Source: Prolixibacteraceae bacterium UBA1413 (lineage in GTDB: Bacteria; Bacteroidota; Bacteroidia; Bacteroidales; Prolixibacteraceae). Taken from it: a stretch of DNA of 64,000 nucleotides. Below, piece by piece: positions 42,572 through 51,227 of the stretch. The notes beneath the pieces are model-generated. The model ran no database searches and was not told the DNA's origin. It was given only the letters and a program-made list of their open reading frames with translations. The DNA is taken from assembly GCA_002304925.1 (NCBI GenBank), contig DBPT01000028.1:1-64000 (forward strand), read 5' to 3'. A program made the translations under genes and the position numbers. Numbering within the stretch: the first letter of the stretch is position 1; each line of letters begins with the position of its first letter.

Positions 42572-42602
42572 TTTGTTTTTCGGTTTTTCCGCCGTACCTT
42601 TG
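42572..42602 (+). promoter_or_regulatory. Bacteroidota-type promoter of the TPP riboswitch transcript
   Basis: TTTG at 42572-42575, 19 bases, then TACCTTTG at 42595-42602, matching the TTTG/TAnnTTTG consensus of the primary sigma factor in this phylum. The riboswitch begins about 17 bases further on, so the start of transcription fits. Confidence 0.7.
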
Positions 42603-42618
42603 TTCCGATATTTCATCA

Positions 42619-42712
42619 ATGGGGTGCCTTTGCCCGGAAACGTCCGGGATGAAACACAGGCTGAGATCACACCCTTATAACCTGATCCGGGTAATGCCGG
42701 CGGAGGGAAGAC
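42619..42712 (+). ncRNA. TPP (thi-box) riboswitch
   Basis: The conserved parts are in order: GGGGTGCC at 42621, an optional stem (CCCGG/CCGGG at about 42633-42649), the sensing core CTGAGATCACACCC at 42661, then ACCTGATCCGGGTAATGCC and CGGAGGGAAG ending at 42710. These are the pyrimidine- and pyrophosphate-binding halves of the thiamine pyrophosphate riboswitch. Downstream, GGGAAG and CTTTCCC could form part of the expression platform. It controls the TonB receptor starting at 42765. Confidence 0.95.
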
Positions 42713-42764
42713 AACGGGAGCTTTCCCACCTCATTGGTTAGTTCTTAACCAAATTTCCTGAAAG

Positions 42765-45227
42765 ATGAAAAGATTCTTAGTGATGCTGTTTGTCCAAATG
42801 GCATCGATGGCGCTCATGGCCCAGGTGACCCTGCAGGGTAAGGTGACCGGAGCCGGCGGGGAGCCCCTTCCCGGCGCCAGCGTATTGCTGGAAGGCACTT
42901 ATTACGGCATATCCTCCGAAAGCGACGGCTCCTTTTTTTTCAGCCGCCTCAAGCCGGGATTCTACACCCTGCTGGCTTCCTATGTAGGCTACGAACCACA
43001 CCGGCAGGTGGTTTCCCTGGGCAATGACACCACCTCCGGCACTCCGGCAAGACGTGTCGAGATCCGGTTGGTTCCCCGGGTGATCTATACCGAAGAGGTG
43101 ATGGTGCATGCCTCCCGGGCCAAAGAGAAGACTCCGGTTGCTTATTCCGACCTTTCGGGGAAAACTCTCCAAAGTCGCAATATGGGGCAGGACCTCCCCT
43201 TTCTGCTTGCGCAGACCCCTTCGGTAGTGGCCACTTCTGATGCTGGCAACGGAATCGGGTACACCAGTTTCAGGGTACGCGGCACCGACATGAACCGCAT
43301 GAACATCACGGTGAACGGGATTCCCCTGAACGATGCCGAATCGCACACCACCTTCTTCGTCGACCAGCCCGACCTGGCATCTTCGGCGGAGGCCATCCAG
43401 ATCCAGCGGGGAGCCGGCACTTCCACAAACGGGGCCGCAGCCTTCGGAGCCACCGTCAACCTGCAGACCCTCACCCTCGAAGGCGATGCTTATGCCAAAA
43501 TCATCTCCTCGGCAGGGTCCTTCCATACCTTCCGGAACAGCCTGACCCTGGGATCGGGACTCCTGGGCAATCGTTTTGCCTTCGACGCCCGCCTTTCCGG
43601 CATCCGCTCCGATGGGTTCATCGACCGCTCCTCCAGCAACCTTAAATCCTTCTACCTCTCGGGAGGATGGTTCCCCGACAACACCGTGGTTAGGGCCGTG
43701 GTTTTCTCGGGCTGGGAAAGGACCTTCCAGGCATGGAACGGCGTTCCCTCAGTACGGTTGAACAACGATGCCGAAGGAATGGTGCGTTATGAAAAACACG
43801 GACTCTATTCCGCAGAAGAAGCCCAACATATGATCGCTTCGGATTCCCGGACCTACAACCTCTACACCTATGATAACCAAGTGGACCTATACCGGCAGGA
43901 CAACTACCAGGTCCATGTCACCCACCGTTTTTCGCCCTCTCTTCACGGAAACGCGGCATTTCATCACACCCACGGGGAGGGATATTACGAACAGTTCAAA
44001 GCGGGTCAGAAATACGGCGATTACGGCCTGCCGGTTCCGGAAGTCAACGGTACGGCCATTTCCCGAACCGACCTGGTACGGCGCAAATGGCTCGACAACG
44101 ACTTCACCGGCGGAATTTTCTCGATCAGTTATTCCCGGGGAAACGGCGACCTCACCTGGGGAGGAGGGTACAACCACTACCGGGGCGACCACTTCGGAAG
44201 GATCATCTGGACGCAGTTCCCGGGTGGCATAACTCCCGACCATGAGTGGTACCGCAACAAGGGCGACAAAAAAGACCTCAACGGTTATGTCAGAGGGAGC
44301 TATGAGGCGGCACGCGGCCTCCGCATTTACGGCGACGTTCAGTACCGCCATCTCCGCTATGCTATTGACGGCATCGACGATGACCTCCGGAACCTGGATC
44401 AACAACACAGCTACAGTTTTTTCAATCCCAAGGCTGGAATTCATTTTCAGTCAGGCCCGAGGAACGGCTTTTACCTTTCCTTTGCACGTACCCACCGGGA
44501 GCCCAACCGTGACAACTTCACCGATACCCCTCCAGGAGGCGACCTTCCCAAAGCGGAACGGCTCAACGACCTGGAGGCCGGCTGGAATTTCCGCTCCCCA
44601 GGCTGGCTGGCGGGAATCAACCTCTACCACATGTTCTACCACAACCAGTTGGTGCTCACCGGGCTGATCAACGATGTAGGGGCGCCGGTGATGACCAATG
44701 TGGAAAAGAGCAGCCGCAGCGGCGTGGAACTGGTCTGGGGCGTAAAAGCCACACCCTCCCTGCGGTGGGATGGCAATGCCACCTTCAGCCGCAACCTGAT
44801 CAGGGAATTCACAGAATATGTCGACGACTGGGACAACGGGGGTCAGCAATCCTTTGACCTGGGAACCACCCATCTGGCTTTTTCCCCCGGCATCATCGCC
44901 AACAGTCAGCTGGTCTGGCAACCCGGGGTCTTCTCCTTTCACCTGCTCTCCTCCTATACCGGCAAACAGTTTATCGACAACACGGCTTCGGAAGAGCGGA
45001 TCCTGGATCCGTGGATGGTAAACCACCTGAAAGCGGAGTACACACTTCAGACCAGGCTATTTAAAAAGTTCACCTTCCACCTGCAAGTCAGCAACCTGTT
45101 CAACAAGGAGTACGAGAGCAATGCCTGGGTTTACTCCTACATCCTGGGAGGCAAACGGTACACGATGGATGGCTTCTTTCCCCAGGCGGGCCGCCACTTC
45201 ATGGCGGGAGTGGATATTTTGTTTTAA
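42765..45227 (+). CDS. TonB-dependent outer-membrane receptor, probably for thiamine
   Basis: The 820-residue protein has a signal peptide (1-20), a carboxypeptidase-D-like beta-sandwich (about 22-105, VTLQGKVTGAGGEPLPGASV), a plug (about 125-235, with the QIQRGAGTSTNGAAAFGATVNLQT segment) and a 22-strand barrel ending in a terminal aromatic residue (ILF). It has no SusD partner. The TPP riboswitch directly upstream implies that it imports thiamine or a precursor. Thiamine-regulated TonB receptors (OMR1) are known in Bacteroidota, usually with pnuT and a thiamine pyrophosphokinase; here it stands alone. The spacer after it (45228-45472) shows no gene. Confidence 0.88.
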   Translation: MKRFLVMLFVQMASMALMAQVTLQGKVTGAGGEPLPGASVLLEGTYYGISSESDGSFFFSRLKPGFYTLLASYVGYEPHRQVVSLGNDTTSGTPARRVEIRLVPRVIYTEEVMVHASRAKEKTPVAYSDLSGKTLQSRNMGQDLPFLLAQTPSVVATSDAGNGIGYTSFRVRGTDMNRMNITVNGIPLNDAESHTTFFVDQPDLASSAEAIQIQRGAGTSTNGAAAFGATVNLQTLTLEGDAYAKIISSAGSFHTFRNSLTLGSGLLGNRFAFDARLSGIRSDGFIDRSSSNLKSFYLSGGWFPDNTVVRAVVFSGWERTFQAWNGVPSVRLNNDAEGMVRYEKHGLYSAEEAQHMIASDSRTYNLYTYDNQVDLYRQDNYQVHVTHRFSPSLHGNAAFHHTHGEGYYEQFKAGQKYGDYGLPVPEVNGTAISRTDLVRRKWLDNDFTGGIFSISYSRGNGDLTWGGGYNHYRGDHFGRIIWTQFPGGITPDHEWYRNKGDKKDLNGYVRGSYEAARGLRIYGDVQYRHLRYAIDGIDDDLRNLDQQHSYSFFNPKAGIHFQSGPRNGFYLSFARTHREPNRDNFTDTPPGGDLPKAERLNDLEAGWNFRSPGWLAGINLYHMFYHNQLVLTGLINDVGAPVMTNVEKSSRSGVELVWGVKATPSLRWDGNATFSRNLIREFTEYVDDWDNGGQQSFDLGTTHLAFSPGIIANSQLVWQPGVFSFHLLSSYTGKQFIDNTASEERILDPWMVNHLKAEYTLQTRLFKKFTFHLQVSNLFNKEYESNAWVYSYILGGKRYTMDGFFPQAGRHFMAGVDILF

Positions 45228-45472
45228 CTGCAAATCTGACGGATGGCGTAGCTTTTGTCGAATTCTCAGAGGGAAGGAAGATGCACCTTAAAACAGTGTG
45301 GGCTAAGCGACCTGATCAATTCCGGATAGTAATTTTAGTCCGCCTCTATGTCCATTAGGACATGCTTGATTTTGCCAGATTCTTCCAGATAAAGATGGCA
45401 ATGGATAAACACTTTGCTTGTTTTGCCGGTGGTCCGGGTCATTGCAATTCAGTCGGAAATGATGAGGACCAT

Positions 45473-46246
45473 TCAGGTTCTAACCAGGCGGGTACCACGA
45501 CCTTTGAAGAAATTTTCGGGGTTGGTGATCAGCACTTCGCTGACGCCGTTGTGAAGGGCCCTGAATCCGTTGAATAGTTTGGGTATCATGCCGCTGCTGA
45601 TGACGCCCGATTCCTGATAAGTGATACATTCGGTCTCCGAAAGTTCTCCCAAAACGCTGTTTTCATCGAGCGGATCGGCCAGCACCCCTCTTTTTTCGAA
45701 GCAGTAAAAGAGCAGGACTTTGAAGAAGTTGGAGAATTCGATGGCCAGGCGGGAGGCGATGGTATCGGCATTGGTATTGAGGATCATGCCGTTTCCGTCG
45801 TGGGTGAGGGGGGCAACGACAGGGATGACATTCTCTGACAGCAGGAAACGGAGTTCCCTGCTGTTGACTTTTTCGATATCGCCGACATAGCCGTAGTCGG
45901 TATCTTCCACAGGCCGTTTGCGGGCGCGTACCAGATCGAGGTCCACACCAGTCAGCCCGAGGGCATTGAGGTTCCGGGCCTGCAGTCCGGCTACCACCCG
46001 CTTGTTGATCAACCCGCCATATACCATGGTTACGATCTCAAGGGTTTCCAGGTCGGTGATCCGGCGCCCGTCGACCATCCGGGTTTCGACGCCCAGCCGT
46101 TCGGCCAGACGAGTGGCGGCTTTTCCGCCGCCATGAACCAGCATTTTATTTCCCGTGATGGTCTTGAAATTGTCCAACAATTGATCAAGCAATTCTGGTT
46201 CTTCCACCACTTTCCCGCCTACCTTCACGATTGTCAGCCTGTCCAT
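45473..46246 (-). CDS. argB: Acetylglutamate kinase
   Basis: The 257-residue protein is an amino-acid kinase: IVKVGGKVVE at the start, LVHGGGKAAT near 40-49 and the NADTIASRLAIEF segment near 160. It phosphorylates N-acetylglutamate in arginine synthesis. The start at 46246 (MDRLTIVKVGG) is chosen over one two codons earlier. It sits 11 bases after hisH, so it is co-transcribed with the end of the histidine cluster, in the place where hisA would be expected. No other arginine gene is nearby. Confidence 0.93.
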   Translation of the reverse strand: MDRLTIVKVGGKVVEEPELLDQLLDNFKTITGNKMLVHGGGKAATRLAERLGVETRMVDGRRITDLETLEIVTMVYGGLINKRVVAGLQARNLNALGLTGVDLDLVRARKRPVEDTDYGYVGDIEKVNSRELRFLLSENVIPVVAPLTHDGNGMILNTNADTIASRLAIEFSNFFKVLLFYCFEKRGVLADPLDENSVLGELSETECITYQESGVISSGMIPKLFNGFRALHNGVSEVLITNPENFFKGRGTRLVRT

Positions 46247-46257
46247 CAGCAAAAAGA

Positions 46258-46857
46258 TTATAAGTCCGTAAAATTCTTCAGTACGCAGGCCCCCAAAACT
46301 CCGCTCTTTTCAGGATGGAACTGCGTGGCGTAGAAATTATCCCTCTGCAGCGCTGCGCTGAAAGGTGTGATATAGTTGCACAAGGCTGATGTCTGTTCTC
46401 CAACCTCTGCATAATACGAATTTGCGAAATAGAAATATTGCCGCTCCATGGCGGGAGATAAAATTCCGCCCTTCAGCTCAGAAATGACATTCCACCCCAT
46501 GTGAGGGACCTTGTCAAGGAATTCCCTCCCGGGTTCCGGAAGAAACCGTTTCACCGCCACATCAAAAATCCCCAGACAAGCGGTATTCCCCTCTTCCGTG
46601 AAGGAGCACATCAACTGCAGTCCCAGGCAAATCCCCAATACGGGTTGTTTAAGGGAACGGATCACCTCATCCAGTCCGTGTGCTTTCAGGTACCTCATGG
46701 TGGTAGTTGCCTCCCCCACCCCGGGAAAGATCACTTTGTCAGCCGCCCTGATGCGTGCGGCATCACCGGAGATCTCCGCCCGGATGCCCTGCCGGAGGAG
46801 TGCATTGCGAACCGACTCAATGTTGCCAGCGTTGTATTTTACAATTACGACATCCAT
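46258..46857 (-). CDS. hisH: Imidazole glycerol phosphate synthase, glutaminase subunit
   Basis: The 199-residue protein is a class I glutamine amidotransferase: FPGVGEATTTM near 50, GICLGLQLM (catalytic Cys) near 79 and the FHPEKSG motif (His and Glu) near 180. It passes ammonia to HisF. HisF and HisA are not in the window. The true start (MDVVIVKYNAGN) lies at 46857; the open frame upstream only translates the hexamer repeat tract into an NLNLNL run. It is followed closely by argB. Confidence 0.95.
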   Translation of the reverse strand: MDVVIVKYNAGNIESVRNALLRQGIRAEISGDAARIRAADKVIFPGVGEATTTMRYLKAHGLDEVIRSLKQPVLGICLGLQLMCSFTEEGNTACLGIFDVAVKRFLPEPGREFLDKVPHMGWNVISELKGGILSPAMERQYFYFANSYYAEVGEQTSALCNYITPFSAALQRDNFYATQFHPEKSGVLGACVLKNFTDL

Positions 46858-46861
46858 GTAG

Positions 46862-46938
46862 ATAAGGTTGAGATTGAGGTTGAGATTAATGGCCAAATCA
46901 TCTGTTATGGTTAATGTTGAGGTTGAGGGTAAGATCGT
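46862..46938. repeat. Hexamer repeat tract between the TlpA-like gene and hisH
   Basis: Variants of AAGGTT, GAGGTT and GAGATT fill this stretch, in two blocks (46864-46890 and 46909-46935). The first block ends GAGATTAATGGCCAAATC, which matches GATTAATGGACAAATC at 4074-4089 downstream of the GH28 gene. It occupies the leader of hisH and separates it from the rest of the his genes. Confidence 0.75.
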
Positions 46939-46970
46939 TGATTGATTCGGATCCTCTGACATCTGATCCT

Positions 46971-47525
46971 CTAATCGTCCAAAAGGAGGGCGATGACCTG
47001 TTTCATCCGGTTGAACTCCTCCTCCTTGAAAAGGCGGGTAAGGAATACGATTTTTCCGTTTTTGTCGATGATGACATTGCGGGTGACGCCGGCCCCTTTC
47101 TGTGCAAAAAGGTAAAAAATCGCAGCGTCCGGGTCGAGGGCCAACGGATAGGTAATTCCCACCTCCTTTCCGAATTTAACCACTTTATCCAGGGGCTCAT
47201 CCATGTCGATTCCGTAGAGGGCAAATCCGGGATTGTTTTTGTACTTCTTCCAGATTTCCCGCTCAATGTAGGGCATCTCTTTACGGCACACCCCGCACCA
47301 GCTGGCGGTGAACTGCAGCATCACCACCTTTCCCCGAAGGTCTGACATCTTCACTCTTTTTCCACCCGTGAGCATCATGGTAAAATCAGGTGCCACCTGT
47401 CCAGGCTTCACAATATAGCCATAATCAGCCGGCACTTCCATCAGGGGAATGTTCTGTCCGCAAGCTGCTCCGGCCGCCAGGCTCAGTAAAACCAGCAATC
47501 CGCAATAGAAACCAGTCCTCTTCAT
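46971..47525 (-). CDS. TlpA-like thioredoxin-fold exported protein
   Basis: The roughly 184-residue protein has a signal peptide (start MKRTGFYCG, hydrophobic to about residue 24) and an AhpC/TlpA thioredoxin domain with WCGVC near 86-90 (FTASWCGVCRKEMPYIE) and the cis-Pro region GVTRNVIIDKNGK. It should be a periplasmic disulfide reductase or thiol carrier. It interrupts the histidine cluster and has its own 220-base upstream region, so it may be a separate transcript inserted into the operon. Start at 47525 is chosen for the signal peptide. Confidence 0.85.
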   Translation of the reverse strand: MKRTGFYCGLLVLLSLAAGAACGQNIPLMEVPADYGYIVKPGQVAPDFTMMLTGGKRVKMSDLRGKVVMLQFTASWCGVCRKEMPYIEREIWKKYKNNPGFALYGIDMDEPLDKVVKFGKEVGITYPLALDPDAAIFYLFAQKGAGVTRNVIIDKNGKIVFLTRLFKEEEFNRMKQVIALLLDD

Positions 47526-47690
47526 ATTCTCTTTTACGGTTAATTTTCTAATCATTTATTCCTCATTTACAACTCATTAAATACCACGATCCGGTATTTG
47601 GACACCGGTATTTTCCGTTGCAAATGGTAATAAACCGCTTGCGAAAATACGATTTTTTCCTTTGCCACAAGGTGCAGTCCCGTCGCTTCC

Positions 47691-47732
47691 TTAGCCTCAA
47701 CCTTAGCCTTAATCTCACTCTTAACCTTAATC
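47691..47732. repeat. Hexamer repeat tract between hisB and the TlpA-like gene
   Basis: On the minus strand this reads AGATTAAGGTTAAGAGTGAG and on to AAGGCTAAGGTTGAGGC, variants of the hexamer found at 4048 and 46862. It lies 15 bases downstream of the hisB stop. Together with 46862-46938 it brackets the TlpA-like gene on both sides. The rest of the spacer (to 47526) shows no gene. Confidence 0.7.
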
Positions 47733-47746
47733 TGCCCGGGCTTTCA

Positions 47747-48871
47747 TCACAGCGTCCCTTTTGTGGAGGGGAGTTCAAAGTTGAAGGGGTCGCGGCGGAG
47801 AGCCATCCTGACGGCTCGGGCGAATCCCTTGAAAAGGGCTTCTATCTGGTGATGGTCATTATCTCCCGTCACCTCCATGTAAAGGTTGCAGCGGGCCGTG
47901 TCGGCGAATGATTTGAAAAAGTGAAAGATTAATTCCGTGGGGAGGTCTCCCACTTTTTCCCTGCGGAAGTGCGCTTTCCACACCAGCCAGGGACGGCCGC
48001 CGAAATCAAGGGCCACTGTAGCCAGGGAGTCGTCCATCGGCAGGACAAACCCATACCTTTCCATGCCTGCCTTGTCTCTCAGGGCTTTTCCGAAGGCTTC
48101 CCCGAGGGCCAGGGCGGTATCCTCGACCGTATGGTGTTCGTCAACATGCAGGTCCCCCTTTGCCTTCACCGTCAGATCGCACCCCGCATGACGGCCGATC
48201 TGTTCCAGCATATGATCCAGGAATCCCAATCCGGTAGAGATATCGGTTTTTCCGGTACCGTCCAGAGAAAGTTCCACCCTGATATCGGTTTCCCGGGTTT
48301 TCCTTTCCACCGTAACCGACCGTGCAGGCATCGCCAGAAATGCGTATATTTCATCCCAACTGGTGGTGATCAGGGCGCAACTGCCGGAGAGGCCTTCGGC
48401 TTCCACCTCCTCCCGTGAGAGGGAAGCTGTGTACAGGATGCACTTCGCCCCAAGGTTGGCAGCCAGCATTAGGTCGGTCAACCGATCGCCGATAACAAAA
48501 CTTCCTGCCAGGTCATGATTCCCTTTCATATATTGTCCCATCATCGCGGTACCGGGTTTCCGTGTCGGGGCATTCTCCTCGGGGAAGGTGCTGTCGATCA
48601 GGATATCGTCGAATACGACGCCTTCATTTTCGAGGGTTTTGAGAATTTTTCCTTGGACCAGGTCAAAATCCTCCTGCGGATAGCCCGGGGTGCCCAGTCC
48701 GTCCTGATTGGAGACCATCACCAGTTCAAAGGGGAGTTTGTCCCTGATCATCCGGAGGTTGCGTATCACCCCGGGGACAAATTCCAGTTTTTCCAGGGTG
48801 TCCACCTGGAAATCCCACGGCGGCTCTACGATCAGCGTGCCGTCGCGGTCGAGGAATAGCACCTTTTTCAT
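47747..48871 (-). CDS. hisB: Bifunctional histidinol phosphatase / imidazoleglycerol-phosphate dehydratase
   Basis: Of 374 residues, about 1-165 are a HAD phosphatase (FLDRDGTLIVEPPWDFQ, KPGTAMMGQYM, VIGDRLTDLMLA). Residues about 180-374 are the dehydratase with its metal motifs GFLDHMLEQIGRHAG, DEHHTVEDTA and GDNDHHQIEALFKG. The fused form occurs in Bacteroidota and gamma-proteobacteria. It carries out the dehydration and the later phosphatase step of histidine synthesis. It lies nine bases after hisC. Confidence 0.97.
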   Translation of the reverse strand: MKKVLFLDRDGTLIVEPPWDFQVDTLEKLEFVPGVIRNLRMIRDKLPFELVMVSNQDGLGTPGYPQEDFDLVQGKILKTLENEGVVFDDILIDSTFPEENAPTRKPGTAMMGQYMKGNHDLAGSFVIGDRLTDLMLAANLGAKCILYTASLSREEVEAEGLSGSCALITTSWDEIYAFLAMPARSVTVERKTRETDIRVELSLDGTGKTDISTGLGFLDHMLEQIGRHAGCDLTVKAKGDLHVDEHHTVEDTALALGEAFGKALRDKAGMERYGFVLPMDDSLATVALDFGGRPWLVWKAHFRREKVGDLPTELIFHFFKSFADTARCNLYMEVTGDNDHHQIEALFKGFARAVRMALRRDPFNFELPSTKGTL

Positions 48872-48880
48872 TATTGGATA

Positions 48881-49927
48881 TTACATTGAATATTGTTGTA
48901 ATTTTTCAATCACCAATTCATTTTCCTCAGCTTTCCCCACCGAGATCCGTAGGGATTCTCCGCAGAGCGTCACCCCGGAGCGGTCTCGCACCACAATTCC
49001 CTGCCGCACTAGGAATTCATAAACCTTCCGTGCGTTTTTGACTTTCACCAGCAGGAAGTTGGCATCGGATGGCCATACCTTTTCCACCTGCGGAAGCTGA
49101 GACAGTGCTGTCGCCAGTTTTTTACGTTCTTTGAGAAGGGCTGCCACCCATTCTTCCTTTTCCTGCGGGTTGGCGAGCTGGGCAAGGGCAGCCTGCTGGG
49201 TCAGAATGTTAACGTTATAGGGATATTTGATTTTGGTGAGGACGGCGATGATTTCCGGGTCGGCAAAGGCCATCCCCAGCCTGATCCCCGCCATTCCCCA
49301 GGCTTTGGAGAAGGTCTGCAGGATCACCAGGTTAGGAAATTCAGCTAGGCGGGGAAGAAAAGAGCGTCCCGGGGCAAAGTCGATGTAGGCTTCATCGAGC
49401 ACCACGGGACCAGGAAAGCCGCGGATGACTTTCACGATCTCCCCGGGATCAAGGGCGTTTCCTGTCGGGTTGTTCGGAGAGCAGAGGAAGATCATCCGGG
49501 TTTCGGGGGTAACAGCTGCCAGGAGGCGGGAAGCCTTGAGCTGATAGTCTCCGGTCAGGGGCACGCGGATCACCCCCACATTGTTCACCCCCGCGGCCAC
49601 CTCATACATCCCGTAGGTGGGATCCATGCGCAGCACATTGTGAATCGCGGGTTCGCAGAAGGCCCTGATCAGCAGATCGATGGGTTCATCGCTGCCATTT
49701 CCCAGGAAGATGGCTTCCGGAGAAACCTGTTTGAGAACGACGATCCTTTCCTTGAGTTTCCGCTGGAGGGGATCGGGATAGCGGTTATAGGGCGAGTCGA
49801 AGGGGTTCTCGTTGGCATCGAGGAACACCAGGGCGTCCCCTGAATATTCATCGCGGGCCGAAGAATAGGGTTTCAGCCGCAGGATAGAAGCTCTTACCCA
49901 GTTAGTGAGTTTCATTTCAGCGGACAT
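48881..49927 (-). CDS. hisC: Histidinol-phosphate aminotransferase
   Basis: The 348-residue PLP enzyme (fold type I) shows the N-terminal LDANENPFDSPYNRYPDP, the SPNNPTGN loop near 150, DEAYIDF near 174 and the PLP lysine in TFSKAWGMAGIRLG near 200. It transaminates imidazole acetol phosphate with glutamate. The start at 49927 overlaps hisD by 11 bases; Met5 (MKLTNW) would start right after the hisD stop. Either way translation is coupled. Confidence 0.96.
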   Translation of the reverse strand: MSAEMKLTNWVRASILRLKPYSSARDEYSGDALVFLDANENPFDSPYNRYPDPLQRKLKERIVVLKQVSPEAIFLGNGSDEPIDLLIRAFCEPAIHNVLRMDPTYGMYEVAAGVNNVGVIRVPLTGDYQLKASRLLAAVTPETRMIFLCSPNNPTGNALDPGEIVKVIRGFPGPVVLDEAYIDFAPGRSFLPRLAEFPNLVILQTFSKAWGMAGIRLGMAFADPEIIAVLTKIKYPYNVNILTQQAALAQLANPQEKEEWVAALLKERKKLATALSQLPQVEKVWPSDANFLLVKVKNARKVYEFLVRQGIVVRDRSGVTLCGESLRISVGKAEENELVIEKLQQYSM

Positions 49928-51209
49928 AAGGATCGAGTTGTTTCAGCCGGATGGATACGGCATTTTTATGGGCTTCCAGTTTTTCGGCGGAAGCCATGGT
50001 TTCGATCACCGGTCCCAGGTTTTTCAATCCTGTCATGGTGATTTCCTGGAAGGTAATTTTTTTCACGAAGCTATCCATGTTGACGCCGCTGCAGGTGCGT
50101 GCCCAGCCGTTTGTGGGCAGGGTATGGTTGGGTCCTGAGGCATAGTCACCAGCGCTTTCGGGGGTGTAGTTCCCCAGGAATACCGATCCTGCGTTGGTGA
50201 TGCGGACGGCCAGGGCGCTGTAGTTGGTGGTGCAGATGATGAGGTGTTCCGGAGCATAGCTGTTGATCAGTTCCACCATCGGGTCATCGTCGTCAAAAAC
50301 CACGATTCTGCTGTTTTCGAGGGCTCTGGCGGCAATGGTCTTCCGGGGGAGGCTGCCGAGCTGTTTTTCCAGTTCCCTTTCTATTTCCGGAAGGAGCGCA
50401 TCTCCTCTGATCACCAGAAGCACCTGGCTGTCGGGACCGTGTTCGGCCTGGGAGAGCAAATCGGCGGCGACGAATTCCGGGTTTGAGGTATCGTCGGCGA
50501 CGATGGCCACTTCGGAAGGGCCGGCAGGCAGGTCGATGGCCACCTCGGAAAGGCTGACCAGTTGTTTTGCCGCCATCACGTACTGGTTTCCCGGACCGAA
50601 TATTTTATCCACCTTGGGAGTTACCACACCATAGGCCATGGCGCCGATTGCCTGAACGCCCCCCAGCCTGAAAATGCGTGTTACGCCGGCATGTTTTGCC
50701 GCATAGAGGATAGCAGGATGGATGGAGCCATCTTTGGCAGGGGGCGTGCAGAGGATGACCTCACAGCATCCTGCCAGCCGTGCCGGGACTGCCAGCATCA
50801 GCACCGTGGAAAAGAGAGGGGCACTCCCCCCGGGGATATACAGGCCGATCCGCTCGATGGGAACCGCCTTTTGCCAGCACCACACCCCCGGCATCGTCTC
50901 CATCTTCCGGAACGGCTGAAGCTGCTGCCCGTGAAACTTTCCGATGTTGGCAGCCGCCTGCCCGATCGCCTCTTTCAGAGCCGGGTCCAGAAGGGCTTCC
51001 GCCTCTTCCAGTTCCGCGGCAGTGACTTCCCACTGCCAGATCTCCGTCCCGTCAAAACGAAGCGTCAGCTCCCGGAGGGCTTCCTCTCCCCTCTGCCGGA
51101 TGGCGTTGAGCAGACTGCTCACCCCGGAGGTGAGCGCCGAATAGTCGGCAAGCGGCCTTTCCAGAATCTCAGGCCACAGTCCGGGAGCAGGATTGATCCA
51201 TGTCTTCAT
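49917..51209 (-). CDS. hisD: Histidinol dehydrogenase
   Basis: The 430-residue enzyme shows GLYIPGGSAPLFSTVLML near 118, IFGPGNQYVMAAKQLV near 210, LPAGPSEVAIVADD near 228 and the catalytic EHLII near 320, in the expected order. It makes two NAD-linked oxidations from histidinol to histidine with zinc. Full length. It sits 18 bases after hisG and overlaps hisC. Confidence 0.97.
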   Translation of the reverse strand: MKTWINPAPGLWPEILERPLADYSALTSGVSSLLNAIRQRGEEALRELTLRFDGTEIWQWEVTAAELEEAEALLDPALKEAIGQAAANIGKFHGQQLQPFRKMETMPGVWCWQKAVPIERIGLYIPGGSAPLFSTVLMLAVPARLAGCCEVILCTPPAKDGSIHPAILYAAKHAGVTRIFRLGGVQAIGAMAYGVVTPKVDKIFGPGNQYVMAAKQLVSLSEVAIDLPAGPSEVAIVADDTSNPEFVAADLLSQAEHGPDSQVLLVIRGDALLPEIERELEKQLGSLPRKTIAARALENSRIVVFDDDDPMVELINSYAPEHLIICTTNYSALAVRITNAGSVFLGNYTPESAGDYASGPNHTLPTNGWARTCSGVNMDSFVKKITFQEITMTGLKNLGPVIETMASAEKLEAHKNAVSIRLKQLDPYVR

Positions 51210-51227
51210 CAGTAACGATTTTAAATT

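Noticed and set aside
42233..42670. 145-codon minus-strand ORF
   Set aside because: It translates low-complexity repeats and runs over the TPP riboswitch; no gene is credible.
42765..45227. SusC-like receptor of a polysaccharide utilisation locus
   Set aside because: No SusD gene follows, and the TPP riboswitch points to thiamine.
45228..45472. Possible transposase remnant after the TonB receptor
   Set aside because: A short frame around 45290-45359 reads KTVWAKRPDQFRIV, but it is too short and lacks any motif to support the idea.
47563..47778. 71-codon minus-strand ORF with an RLRLRV run
   Set aside because: The run is only the hexamer repeat in translation, and the frame overlaps the hisB end.
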